Shown here piece by piece: positions 45,582-54,299 of a stretch of DNA of 64,000 nucleotides; the first letter of the stretch is position 1; each line of letters starts with the position of its first letter. Source of the stretch: Halovivax limisalsi (GTDB lineage Archaea > Halobacteriota > Halobacteria > Halobacteriales > Natrialbaceae). Under the pieces are notes generated by a model. The model made no database searches and was not told where the DNA came from. It saw only the letters and a program-made list of their open reading frames with translations. Where the stretch lies: contig NZ_CP095757.1 in the NCBI RefSeq assembly GCF_023093535.1, positions 3,658,001 to 3,722,000 of the forward strand, in the 5' to 3' direction. A program made the translations under genes and the position numbers.

Positions 45582-46559
45582 ATGTCCACTAAAGATGGTC
45601 GACGGAAATTAATGAAACGGATAGCATTTACGGCAAGCGGGGCTTCCTTGGTAGGGAATGTAGCTGCCAAGGACATTAGACATGCAGATCATGATGATTT
45701 TGAAGAGGTGGACACGTACGACGAGGAGACGGAATACGGGTATCAGAAATATACAGCCAATGGCGGCGATGACTTGGTAGATGAAATAATAACTGGGACC
45801 TCCATTCACCTTATAGAAATTCTAGAAAATGAATATGACGGGTATCTGTGCAAGTTTAGAGTTGGATTCTGTGCTCGAAATGGAAAGCAGACCATAGAAC
45901 TAGGGTATCAGGGAAGCAAAATCAAAGCCACTGATGGTGATCTCTGGATCTCAACCTCACCTGATCTAGTCGGCCATTATCCACCAATAACCGATCAATC
46001 CTCAAACATTGCTAACGATATTGCGTATACTGTTCTTAAAGGTGCTGCCGGCGTTGCCTACGGTTCAGGCGCAACTGCTGGAATTGTTGCCACAGAAGTG
46101 GTCACCACAGCAGCATTTGCAGATGGTCAGGAAAAGTATGACAATTCAGCTAAGTATGAGTGGGACTATCTGGGGGATTGGGGCACGAAGGGTGATTCCG
46201 CACACGAAATAGGCCATCATTTCGAATTCCGGATTGAACATCACAAAGATATTAATCCAAAATTTGAACTCTCCCAGTATGCTGAATATTGGGATTCTGG
46301 TGGAAAATGCAGGCCGTTTGACGATGACTGGTATTGTGGTGGGCCCGACCCAGAGGAGGACAATAATGTAGCTTGGACCAACAAAGAGTATAAGGCCGTG
46401 ATCATGGGTGACAATAATGGAATTATAACTGATGCACATAGGCAGAAACTCCCACAAGAAGAGATTGCCAATGATACACATTTACAGGAGTTTGCAAATG
46501 GAGGGGACCTCTATAGGGTAATTCCACAGGAACCAATAGTGGTTAAGAATACAAAATAA
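45582..46559 (+). CDS. orphan secreted protein, AT-rich
   Basis: A 325-residue protein with a twin-arginine-like signal (GRRKLMKRIAFTASGASL then VGNVAA). Codon use is much more AT-rich than in the surrounding genes, including many AAT, ATA and GGA codons, so it was probably acquired. The mature protein is acidic, with an Ala/Gly/Thr-rich hydrophobic stretch (VLKGAAGVAYGSGATAGIVA) that could insert into a membrane, a HEIGHHFEF segment that recalls HExxH zinc proteases but lacks the exact spacing, and two Cys late (GGKCRPFDDDWYCGG). A toxin or halocin-like role is conceivable but unsupported. A hairpin with T-run follows directly. Confidence 0.65.
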   Translation: MSTKDGRRKLMKRIAFTASGASLVGNVAAKDIRHADHDDFEEVDTYDEETEYGYQKYTANGGDDLVDEIITGTSIHLIEILENEYDGYLCKFRVGFCARNGKQTIELGYQGSKIKATDGDLWISTSPDLVGHYPPITDQSSNIANDIAYTVLKGAAGVAYGSGATAGIVATEVVTTAAFADGQEKYDNSAKYEWDYLGDWGTKGDSAHEIGHHFEFRIEHHKDINPKFELSQYAEYWDSGGKCRPFDDDWYCGGPDPEEDNNVAWTNKEYKAVIMGDNNGIITDAHRQKLPQEEIANDTHLQEFANGGDLYRVIPQEPIVVKNTK

Positions 46560-46578
46560 GAGCGTAAACGCTCCTTTT
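46560..46578 (+). terminator. terminator of the orphan secreted gene
   Basis: GAGCG TAAA CGCTC followed by CTTTT: a 5-bp stem with 4-base loop and a short T-run, beginning one base after the stop codon. Confidence 0.6.
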
Positions 46579-46734
46579 CCGACTCTCTATTGACGAGAGT
46601 TGGGGGACGACCAACTGGTGGCGAAAATACAATTGGAGAACGAGCGGATGCAGGTCAGAATAGAGGTTGAAGGGGTGATCCGTTGGCGGTTTCTGGTATA
46701 TGGCCAATATGGGCCAATTCACTGGTTATAGCGC

Positions 46735-47310
46735 CTACTTGCTGTGGGAGTCTTGTGGAACGCGAAGCGACACCTCGAGAGTTGACACCTTATATCCAAT
46801 TATATCTACTGGAACTATCGATCGTTGATTTGGTTCGCAATATGCAGGATTCGCCATCGGCCCCGCTCGATCGACCGTCCACACCAGGTACAAAGGCTGA
46901 ATTATTCTCCAACAGCGGCAAACCGCCGAATCTCGTCGCACTCAGCGTTATGCTGATCTACCTTACTGATCGATGTGACCAACTATATGCTACCGTCGGT
47001 CCCGCAACGAACGAATTTCGACCCGGCAGGCTCTTTCTGACGCATACTACCTACATCACCCGTATCATTCTCCCCGAATTGACCGAGAAATATACGTGGA
47101 TGTCGCCGTGTTTCCGCCAGCCCGGGTGTAGCAACAGACCGTGGTAGTCCGCTGAAGTTTGGGTCTACGATGCGAACCTCACGGAAATCGCAACGCCGTC
47201 GAACGGCTCTTCCAAGAGATCGAAGAGGAAACTTGGAGATTGATCAACTGCTTTAGAAAAGCCGAACCAGAGGCCGCCGAACCGAGGAATCAAAGTTACG
47301 CATACTGCTT
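46735..47310 (+). pseudogene. decayed IS6-like (ISH14/15 type) transposase
   Basis: Segments matching IS6-type haloarchaeal transposases appear in order: VEREATPRELTPYIQLYLLE, PPNLVALSVMLIYL (DDE first Asp lost), DQLYATVGPATNEFRPGRLF, and in another frame CEPHGNRNAVERLFQEIEEE and NCFRKAEPEAAE. Catalytic acids and frame are disrupted. It is a second piece of mobile debris in the tRNA-Pro island. Bases 47311-47590 show nothing else. Confidence 0.7.
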
Positions 47311-47597
47311 GAATAGACGCATCTGAACAATGTTTCGGTATAAGACATTACCATTGTCAACACAAACGCGCCGTAATTCAAGACATAGGTACCGCAGTTG
47401 CGACGTGGTTACGAATCAGCCGGCCGTCGAGTTCGACACTCTTGCCGAAAACCTTCGATTGAATAGTCTAGACCGGCGGTTACGCGAATATTTCCAGAAA
47501 TCGGTGTAGTTATCCAATCCAATTTGTTTATATTCTGAATAGGGGCCGCGGATTTGGCCCACGCCGGGATGCTCCAGCTCGCCCCACTCAGTTCGCA

Positions 47598-47672
47598 GTT
47601 TCGCCGCTCACATTCGCGGTTCTCACTCCGTTCAGAACCACGTCTCCTTCGGCTGTGCGGGCGTACGACTCA
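47598..47672 (+). repeat. inner copy of the island direct repeat
   Basis: Near-identical to 42572-42645 (GTTTCGCCGCTCACATTCGC and following, with a few changes). It lies about 60 bases outside the tRNA-Pro 3' end and, with the other copy, marks the ends of the island. Confidence 0.7.
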
Positions 47673-47693
47673 TTTTCAAACCGTGCGCTTTCA

Positions 47694-47728
47694 ATGGCTG
47701 CTGCTCACGACTCGCTTACAGCAGCAAT
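47694..47728 (-). other. hairpin directly after tRNA-Pro
   Basis: Read on the minus strand, ATTGCTGCTG pairs with CAGCAGCCAT (one T-C mismatch) around a 15-base loop containing AAGCGAG and CGTGAG. It starts two bases after the tRNA-Pro discriminator and resembles the hairpins after the tRNA-Phe 3' ends. Confidence 0.55.
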
Positions 47729-47729
47729 A

Positions 47730-47802
47730 TGGGACCGCGCGGATTTGAACCGCGGTCACGGGCACCCAAGGCCCGAAGTATACCAGACTAACCCACGGTC
47801 CC
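47730..47802 (-). tRNA. tRNA-Pro (TGG)
   Basis: On the minus strand GGGACCG (from 47802) pairs with CGGTCCC before the discriminator A at 47730. The anticodon stem CGGGC/GCCCG encloses the loop CTTGGGT with anticodon TGG. The T arm is GCGGTTCAAATCCGC. CCA is not encoded. A CTTTACG box lies about 27 bases upstream. The gene is the integration target of the island at lower coordinates. Confidence 0.93.
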
Positions 47803-47850
47803 GTAGGGGTCGTTCGCCGCAGAGTACGTAAAGAGTTTCGTTTCAGCCGA

Positions 47851-48546
47851 TCAGCCGCCGAGGGCGCGCTCGATCTCCTCGTCCGTAGCCTCCGAGAACC
47901 CGCCCGTCTCCCAGGGATACTCGGTCGCCCCGGTCGTATCGACGTCGGCCAGCAACGCGGCGACCTCCTCGTCGGTGGCCTCGGGCATCGAGTTCGTCGC
48001 GCTCTCGTCGACGATGGTGTCGTCGAAGATCTCGAGGAACGCCGAGACGACCGCGTCCGGGTGGCGGGCGGGATCGAGGTGGTAGTGCGCCAGGGCGCCG
48101 ACGCTCTCCAGACGCCGATTCAGGTAGACGGTGAACTCGAAGACCGTCTCGGGATCGGTCTGGCGCAGGAGCGCGTCGAGCGAGGCGAAACAGACGCCGA
48201 TGCGATGATCGTGCCACTGCTTGCAGAAGCGACTGATCGAAACCCCGATGGCGCCCATGTCGGTCGGGTCGGAGACCGTATCGACCGCGACCGGGCCGGT
48301 GAAATCCGGCTCGCCGCCGTCCTCCGCGGCGCGGATCACGTCGCCGACCGACAACACGCCGAGCTGGCGGTCGCCGCCCGACGGCGTCTCCGGTTCGCGC
48401 TCCTGCCCGGCGAACGTGACCTGCAAGAGCGCGGTGCAATCGTCGTGGGTACACAATGACGCGCACCCCTCGGCGTGCGCCCGGGAGTCGCACAAGACGA
48501 GGACGTTCGCCGGCGGCTCGATCGAATCTGGTGACACTGAATCCAT
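47851..48546 (-). CDS. DUF7504-like signalling protein
   Basis: A 231-residue cytoplasmic protein resembling the haloarchaeal DUF7504 group (RecA/KaiC-like fold without a clear P-loop): ANVLVLCDSRAHAEGCAS start, VLSVGDVIRAAEDG, TDMGAIGVSISRFCKQW, and RIGVCFASLDALLRQTDPET. The C-terminal 35 residues contain the repeated pattern ATDEEVAALLADV / ATDEEIERALGG. These proteins often lie next to HTH or PAS genes and are thought to be signalling components; the ligand is unknown. A GTATTATC box lies about 27 bases upstream of ATG 48546. Confidence 0.7.
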   Translation of the reverse strand: MDSVSPDSIEPPANVLVLCDSRAHAEGCASLCTHDDCTALLQVTFAGQEREPETPSGGDRQLGVLSVGDVIRAAEDGGEPDFTGPVAVDTVSDPTDMGAIGVSISRFCKQWHDHRIGVCFASLDALLRQTDPETVFEFTVYLNRRLESVGALAHYHLDPARHPDAVVSAFLEIFDDTIVDESATNSMPEATDEEVAALLADVDTTGATEYPWETGGFSEATDEEIERALGG

Positions 48547-48773
48547 GCGCTTCTCGTCGGCGATATCCGATAATACACCCCACCTCCCTTTATATTTCCG
48601 GCCACAGATGGGCTATTGAAACTGGTTGTGGTGAATGGTAACCGAAGTTACTATTCGGGTGCCCCACCCCCGCAGTTGGTCGGCAGTGGATCCGGAAATA
48701 TCGAACGGAACCGCCGAGGGCAGTATCGATGCTCGAACACCGCCAGCGGCGTCGTCTCGGACGGGTCGTCGAC

Positions 48774-50834
48774 CTACAGGTCGGCGTCTCGCAGTTCGAT
48801 GTCGGCGATCAGGTCGTAGGGGTGTGCGTCCTTCCGGATGCCGTCGAGGAGGGTGAAGGCCTCGCCCGGATCGAGGAAGTGTTCGGTGACGACCCGACCC
48901 AGCGGCGTCGGCTCGAAGCCGTCGATGAAGTCGTACTCGAGCAGTTTGCCGACGGCGTGTTTCGTCGGCACCTCGCCCAGCATGCGGTCGTTGAGTCGCT
49001 TGGCGTCGCGCCCGCCGACGGTGACGTTCGCGAGCGTCTCCTCGACGGCCGCGTCCTCGTCGTAGTGGGTCATCACCGACTCCATCTCGCCCTTGAGGAG
49101 TTTGAACGCGATCTCGTCTTCCGTCCCCTCCATCGAGTTGTGGTACGCGCAGTCGGGTTCGACGAGGACGTAGACTTTCCCCTCGTCGTGGTAATCGGGG
49201 CGCCCCGCGCGGCCGAGCATCTGGTGGAACTCCTGGACGGAGAGCCACTCGATTCCCATCGCCAGGGAGTCGAAGACGACCTGCGAGGCGGGAAAGTCGA
49301 CCCCGGCCGCCAGCGCGGCCGTCGTGACGACCGCCGCGAGCTCCTGGTCGCCGAACTTGCGCTCGACGGTCTTGCGACGCTTGTAATCCAACCCGGCGTG
49401 GTAGGGCGCCGCGTCGTACTCGAGCTTGCGCGAGATCTCGTGACAGCGCCGGCGGGAGTTCGTGAAGATGATCGTCTGCCCCCGATAGCCCTTCGAGGAC
49501 TTGGTGTCGAACTCGCGCTTGACGAGCTTGTTCGCCACGCGAACCTTCTCCCCGCCGTCGGCGAAGGTGACGTGGCGCTCGATCGGGACCGGGCGCTCCT
49601 CGAACTCGATCAGCGTCGACTCCAGCGTCCGCGCGAGGTGCTCGGGATTGCCGACGGTCGCCGACAGGTAGACCCACTGTGCACCGTCGTACCCTGTTCG
49701 TTCGGCCGCCCGGTTCTCCGTTACGTACTTGAGCCGGGAGATGAGCCCGTCGAGGCGGTGGCCGCGTTCGGGCTCTTTGAGGGTGTGGACCTCGTCGATG
49801 ACGACGGTGCCGATGTCGCCCATCTCCTTGCCCGTCCGCAGTGCGTGGTCGATCCCCTCGTAGGTGCCGACGATCACGTCGGCGTTCGGGTCGAACCGGT
49901 TGCCCGAGTCGGCGATCCGGCTCGCCCCGACGCGGATGGAGACGTCGACGAGGTGGCCGTACTCGTCCCGGAAGTCCTCGTGCTTCTGGTTGGCCAGCGC
50001 GACCAGCGGCACCAGGAAGAGCAGCTTTCCCTTGCCCTTCAGGACGCGGTCGATCCCCGCCAGCTCCCCGACCAGCGTCTTGCCGGTCGCCGTCGCGCTC
50101 ACGACGAGCTGGTCCTCGCCCGAAAGCAGTCCGTTCTCGACCGAGAGGCTCTGGACCGGCAGCAGGGTATCGAATCGATCCTCCAGAAGCGCCTGCAGGT
50201 CCGGATGCAGGTCCAGCGTGTCGACGCGAACCGGGTCGACCTCGTCGGTCGTCGCGCTGATCGTATCGAACTTGGTCAACTCCGGATCGAGCCGTCCCTG
50301 CAGGAGGTTGACGATGCGCTGGAGGTCCTGGACCTCCATCATCAGCTCCTCCAGGCGCTCTTTCGCCGCGCCGGTGACGCCGCCGGTGTAGGAGAGCTGG
50401 CGTTCGAGTTCCTGCCGGGCGCAGTCCCGGCAGATCCAGTCGCGATCGTCCTTGACGGCCGTCTCGGTCGTCACCGGCGAGTACCGGCCGGCCGACGCGC
50501 AGTAGCGACAGGTCCGCACCGCCTTCGCCTTGTCCTCGAGCTGGTAGCCCGAGAGCATCGCCAGCAGTTCGTCGCGTTTCTCGGCCGGCGTCTGCTCTGA
50601 AATCCGGATCCGCCGGGCCCGGCGGGCCAGCTCGACGAACTCGTCGGGCTGGCGCGGCTGCTCGCTCGAACCGTCCTTGAGGCGGAACTTCGCGGGCCGC
50701 GGGCCCGCCGAGGTCTCCGAGAGGTCGAGTTTCGCCCGGAACAGCCGCTCGCCGTCACGCTCGACGACGACCAGGTAGTCGTCGCCGGTCGCGTGACAGA
50801 AGAGCGTCTCGACCTGCTGGAGCTGCTTCGACAC
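48774..50834 (-). CDS. Ski2-like DEAD/DEAH-box helicase
   Basis: A 686-residue superfamily 2 helicase. Motif I: VVSATATGKTLVGEL; motif II: VVIDEVHTLKE; motif III: YLSATVGNPEHL; motif VI: HQMLGRAGRPDYHDEGKVYV, as in Ski2/Hel308 enzymes. The N-terminal 230 residues include a zinc-ribbon-like Cys set (CRYCASAGRYS ... CRDCARQ). Likely acts in RNA processing or DNA repair. GTG 50834 is chosen as start because CTTAAAATCC lies about 27 bases upstream; the longer frame to 51125 lies over intergenic DNA and the neighbour. Confidence 0.9.
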   Translation of the reverse strand: MSKQLQQVETLFCHATGDDYLVVVERDGERLFRAKLDLSETSAGPRPAKFRLKDGSSEQPRQPDEFVELARRARRIRISEQTPAEKRDELLAMLSGYQLEDKAKAVRTCRYCASAGRYSPVTTETAVKDDRDWICRDCARQELERQLSYTGGVTGAAKERLEELMMEVQDLQRIVNLLQGRLDPELTKFDTISATTDEVDPVRVDTLDLHPDLQALLEDRFDTLLPVQSLSVENGLLSGEDQLVVSATATGKTLVGELAGIDRVLKGKGKLLFLVPLVALANQKHEDFRDEYGHLVDVSIRVGASRIADSGNRFDPNADVIVGTYEGIDHALRTGKEMGDIGTVVIDEVHTLKEPERGHRLDGLISRLKYVTENRAAERTGYDGAQWVYLSATVGNPEHLARTLESTLIEFEERPVPIERHVTFADGGEKVRVANKLVKREFDTKSSKGYRGQTIIFTNSRRRCHEISRKLEYDAAPYHAGLDYKRRKTVERKFGDQELAAVVTTAALAAGVDFPASQVVFDSLAMGIEWLSVQEFHQMLGRAGRPDYHDEGKVYVLVEPDCAYHNSMEGTEDEIAFKLLKGEMESVMTHYDEDAAVEETLANVTVGGRDAKRLNDRMLGEVPTKHAVGKLLEYDFIDGFEPTPLGRVVTEHFLDPGEAFTLLDGIRKDAHPYDLIADIELRDADL

Positions 50835-50974
50835 GTCCCCCCGTAGACGGGCGGATTTTAAGAGTCGTTCGCATCGTCTCGGCGCGACGCGCCGGCCAGG
50901 CTGTCCGAATCGCGGGCCGCCAGGCGGCGATGGCGACGGACCGGTTCGCCCGCCGATTGCACCGCCGGCCAGGC

Positions 50975-52099
50975 TCAATAGGCGTAGCTTCGGTCCGCCA
51001 GTTCGAACGTGCCGACGTCGGTGCGCGCAAGGGGCGCGTACCGGTCTTCTGGGACGCTCTCGAGATAGTCCGCGAACGTCTCGCGGAAGCCGGCGGGCGG
51101 ATCCGCCCACAGGTCGACGGCACACTCGACGAGCGCGTCCCGGGAGACCGATGCGTCGGCCCGCTGCGTTGCTATGCCGTCCTCGAACGGGCCCCGCGAC
51201 GCCACCGTCCGGCCGTCTACCCGAACCGCGTCGCCAGCCGGCTGGCCGGTCAGACCGTAGAAGGACGACGCCGCGAGCTCTCGCATGAGCGTTCTCTCGT
51301 CCCGGCAGAACATGCAGGGCCGGTCGGCCGGTTGAAACTGGACGCCGCGCTCTCGGTGGCGCTCACACTCGCGTCGGTCGAGCGATCCGATCGATCGCGC
51401 TTCGACGTCGAGCCCATCGTCGTCGAGTTCGACGAGGAAGTAGCCGCCGTAGACCGGGTCTTCGGTCTCGGGATGCAAGTAGTGGAGAAACGCCGCGTTG
51501 AGGCGGCGGTCCAGATGGCGGCCCCGATGGGTATTTCCGCAGAAGTGCGCGAGCCCGTCGAAGTGGTCGACGATCGACCACTTCTCCACGTGGGTGACCA
51601 GGATCTCGCCCTCGCTCGCGTCGTACGGCGCGTTCGTGAACGTGTGGTCGCCGACCGTCACGCGGCCGCCCTCGGGGATTTCGGTTCCGACGTCGAGATC
51701 GGTCGGGAGGTCGCCGAAGAAGTCCTGGTTTCCGTAGACCCACACCAATCCGTGCGTGGCGCGGTCGTCGAGCCGTCGGAGGAGCGGTTCGACGGCCGCG
51801 AGTTGCTCGGCGCCGCGTTGCGTTCCCGCCTCCACGTCGGCCTCGCGTCTCGCGGTTCCCTTCCGGTCACCGCTCGCTCGTTCCGAGGCCTCACGTCGGT
51901 CGGCCTCGCGTCTCGCGGTTCCCTTCCGGTCACCGCTCGCTCGTTCCGAGGCCTCGCGTCTGGCAACTCGCCAGGCGCGAGTGAAATCGCCGACGTGAAC
52001 GACGTAGTCGAGCGCTTCGCCCTCGGCGTCGTCCAGCACGCGCCGGAGCGACGACGTGTCACCGTGGTTGTCGCCGAGCACGAGGAACCGATCGGACAT
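50975..52099 (-). CDS. calcineurin-like metallophosphoesterase with repeat insertion
   Basis: A 374-residue metallophosphoesterase: DNHGD (residues 9-13), HVGDFTRAW, YGNQDFFGD, and GNTHRGRHLDRR in place of the usual GHTH. Metal ligands are recognisable, so phosphodiesterase or phosphatase activity is likely, with unknown substrate. Between the second and third motifs there is a tandem insertion of two 21-residue copies (core ASERASGDRKGTARREA) encoded by a 63-base direct repeat. The C-terminal 130 residues have a CMFCRDE motif, perhaps a metal site. Confidence 0.85.
   Translation of the reverse strand: MSDRFLVLGDNHGDTSSLRRVLDDAEGEALDYVVHVGDFTRAWRVARREASERASGDRKGTARREADRREASERASGDRKGTARREADVEAGTQRGAEQLAAVEPLLRRLDDRATHGLVWVYGNQDFFGDLPTDLDVGTEIPEGGRVTVGDHTFTNAPYDASEGEILVTHVEKWSIVDHFDGLAHFCGNTHRGRHLDRRLNAAFLHYLHPETEDPVYGGYFLVELDDDGLDVEARSIGSLDRRECERHRERGVQFQPADRPCMFCRDERTLMRELAASSFYGLTGQPAGDAVRVDGRTVASRGPFEDGIATQRADASVSRDALVECAVDLWADPPAGFRETFADYLESVPEDRYAPLARTDVGTFELADRSYAY
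51838..51963 (+). repeat. 63-bp tandem repeat inside the phosphoesterase gene
   Basis: Two copies, 51838-51900 and 51901-51963, nearly identical, keep the reading frame (21 codons each). The unit is rich in CTCGCG and GCTCGCTCG and codes for an Arg/Ala/Glu-rich stretch between conserved motifs. Confidence 0.85.
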
Positions 52100-52195
52100 A
52101 GTGGTGAGTGGTGGCCCGCTCGGCTAATCGTTGTGGCCCGTCGTCGCGTGACAAACCCGGTCGGCCCGCTCGGCGAAAGGTATAGACCCGAGGGC

Positions 52196-53122
52196 TCACT
52201 CCTCGACGGCGCGGTGGGGGAGGATCGTCGGCCCCGATTCGCCGTAGCCGACCGAGGCGACGACGCCGAACACCTCCTCGAGGAGGACGTCCGTGACGAC
52301 CTCGTCCGGGGGCCCCCAGTCGTAGACCGAGCCCTCTTTGAGCGCGACGAGGTTGTCGGCGTACCGGGCCGCCTGGCCGATGTCGTGGAGGACGATGCCG
52401 ACGGTCACGTCGTGATCGGCCGAGAGGCGTTCGACCACGTCGAGCACGCGCAGCTGGTGGTGCAGGTCGAGGTACGTCGTCGGCTCGTCGAGGAGCAGGA
52501 CGTCCGTCTCCTGGGCGAGGACCATGGCGACCCAGACGAGTTGCTTCTGGCCGCCGCTCAGCGAGTCGAGGTCGGCCGAGCGCAGGTGCTCGATCCCGAC
52601 GCGTTCGATCGCGCGTTCGATGGCCGCGCGGTCCGCGTCGTCCGGCCCCTCGAAGAACCCGCGGTAGGGGTACCGGCCGTGATCGAGCAACTCCTCGACG
52701 CTGATCGATCCCGGCGAGTCGCGCTCCTGGGAGAGCAGCCCCACGTGACGGGCGAACTCCTTGTTCCCGAACGACCGGACGTCGGTGTCGTCGAACAGTA
52801 CTTCCCCAGCCTCGGGCTCGAGCTGGCGGGCGAGCGCTCGCAGCAGGGTCGACTTGCCGCTGCCGTTCGGACCGACCAGTGCGGTCACCTCGCCGGCCGG
52901 GAGGTCGATCCGCTCGACCTCGACGATCGGCTCGTCGGTCGACGGATAGCCGAGGGCGAGCGAGTCACCGACGAGCTGGCTGGCCGTTCCGGTCCCGTCC
53001 GCGTCGGACGGCTGGCGATCGCCCGTCTCCGCTGCGGCCCGACCGTCGGGCCGGTCCGGGTCCTCGGCGGGTGGTTCGGAGTCGGTACGGTCGGTCTCTC
53101 GGTGGTGAAGTGGTTCGGACAC
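52196..53122 (-). CDS. iron-siderophore/heme/cobalamin ABC ATPase
   Basis: A 308-residue ATPase of the FecE/BtuD type: Walker A VGPNGSGKSTLLRAL, signature LSGGQKQLVWVAMVLAQ, Walker B VLLLDEPTTYLD, switch His in IVLHDIGQAARYADN. The first 55 residues are an acidic low-complexity extension. Third gene of the importer operon, following the permease by two bases. Confidence 0.92.
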   Translation of the reverse strand: MSEPLHHRETDRTDSEPPAEDPDRPDGRAAAETGDRQPSDADGTGTASQLVGDSLALGYPSTDEPIVEVERIDLPAGEVTALVGPNGSGKSTLLRALARQLEPEAGEVLFDDTDVRSFGNKEFARHVGLLSQERDSPGSISVEELLDHGRYPYRGFFEGPDDADRAAIERAIERVGIEHLRSADLDSLSGGQKQLVWVAMVLAQETDVLLLDEPTTYLDLHHQLRVLDVVERLSADHDVTVGIVLHDIGQAARYADNLVALKEGSVYDWGPPDEVVTDVLLEEVFGVVASVGYGESGPTILPHRAVEE

Positions 53123-53124
53123 GG

Positions 53125-54297
53125 TTAGAGTTCACCCAGGTTGGTGCGTCGACGCATCAGGTAGACGAAGTAGGTGCCGCCGATGATGCCGGTCACGACG
53201 CCGACCGGCAGCTGGACCGGCGTGTCGACGAGCAACTGGGCGCCCAGGCGGGCGCCGACGTCGGCGACGACCAGCAGCGCCGGCCCGACGAAACAACAGC
53301 CCACCAGCAGCCGCCAGTGGGAGCTCCCGACGATCGTCCGCACCATGTGCGGGACGATGAGGCCGACGAAGGCGACGACGCCGGCGACCGCGATGGCCGA
53401 GGACGCCGCCAGGATCGCCACCGCCGACAGGCCGAAGCGGATCCGCTCGACCGACATCCCCAGCGCGGACGCGGTCTCCTCGCCCAGCGAGAGGACGTCG
53501 AGCTGCCGCGCGCCGGCGATCGACAGGGCGATCGTGGCGACCGTCCACGGGAAGACGATGCGAACCTCGCCCCAGCCCGCGCCGGTCAGCGACCCCATCG
53601 TCCAGTTGATCGCCGTCTTGAACGTCGTGACGTCCTCGGCGAACGTGTAGGCGGCGTGCTGGAGCGACGTGCAGATGTAGGCGATGACGATGCCGGCGAG
53701 GACGAGTCTGACGGGGCTGGTGCCGCCCTTCCAGGCGATCGTGTAGACGACGAGGAACGCCGCTGCGCCGCCGAGGCCCGCGAGCAGCGGCAGCGAACCC
53801 GCCAGCCCGGGGGCGAACACCAGCGCCAGGATGACGACGAACGCGGCCCCGTTGGTGACCCCGAGCGTGTAGGGACTCGCCAACTCGTTCCGGGTGACCG
53901 CCTGGAAGATGGTGCCGCTGACCGCGAAGTTGAGTCCGACCATGATGCCGACCAGCACGCGCGGAATCCGGTGGTGCCAGACGACCTTCGTGTTCCGCGC
54001 CAGCTCCGGTAGCTGGTAGCTCTCCGGGACGAACAGCAGCGTTCGCATCAGGTCCTCACCGAGGAACAGCGAGAGGAGGACGTGCGGGTCGTACCAGACG
54101 TCGGCGTCCAGCAGCGCGAACCAGACCTCGCGCAGCGACATGCTGTAGTCGCCGAATCGAACCTGTATCACGAGCCCGGTCACGACGAGCGCGAGGCTGC
54201 CGAGGACGACGGCCGCGAGGCTCGGGTCGAGCCGACGGAGTCGGTCCGCCAGCGCGGGCGGGCGAGCCGATTCCGCCCCCGATGCCGGGCCGGCCAT
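53125..54297 (-). CDS. FecCD-family ABC permease
   Basis: A 390-residue permease with about nine to ten membrane helices and family motifs: RIPRVLVGIMVGLNFAVSGT, ITLGVTNGAAF-type segment (YTLGVTNGAAFVVILALVF) and GVVAFVGLIVPHMVRTIVGS, the ATPase contact. It imports iron-siderophore, heme or cobalamin together with the genes on either side. GTG/ATG start at 54297; the stop is two bases before the ATPase gene. Confidence 0.93.
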   Translation of the reverse strand: MAGPASGAESARPPALADRLRRLDPSLAAVVLGSLALVVTGLVIQVRFGDYSMSLREVWFALLDADVWYDPHVLLSLFLGEDLMRTLLFVPESYQLPELARNTKVVWHHRIPRVLVGIMVGLNFAVSGTIFQAVTRNELASPYTLGVTNGAAFVVILALVFAPGLAGSLPLLAGLGGAAAFLVVYTIAWKGGTSPVRLVLAGIVIAYICTSLQHAAYTFAEDVTTFKTAINWTMGSLTGAGWGEVRIVFPWTVATIALSIAGARQLDVLSLGEETASALGMSVERIRFGLSAVAILAASSAIAVAGVVAFVGLIVPHMVRTIVGSSHWRLLVGCCFVGPALLVVADVGARLGAQLLVDTPVQLPVGVVTGIIGGTYFVYLMRRRTNLGEL

Positions 54298-54299
54298 GG

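Noticed and set aside
45582-46559. Halocin C8 homologue
   Set aside because: Length and Tat-like signal fit loosely, but the sequence does not resemble what I recall of HalC8 and the C-terminal Cys-rich peptide is missing.
45582-46559. Zinc protease by the HEIGHH segment
   Set aside because: The spacing HEIGH-H matches HExxH superficially, but no downstream third ligand or peptidase fold could be seen; left as unknown.
48729-50600. 623-codon plus-strand frame opposite the helicase
   Set aside because: The minus strand carries complete helicase motifs; the plus frame has none.
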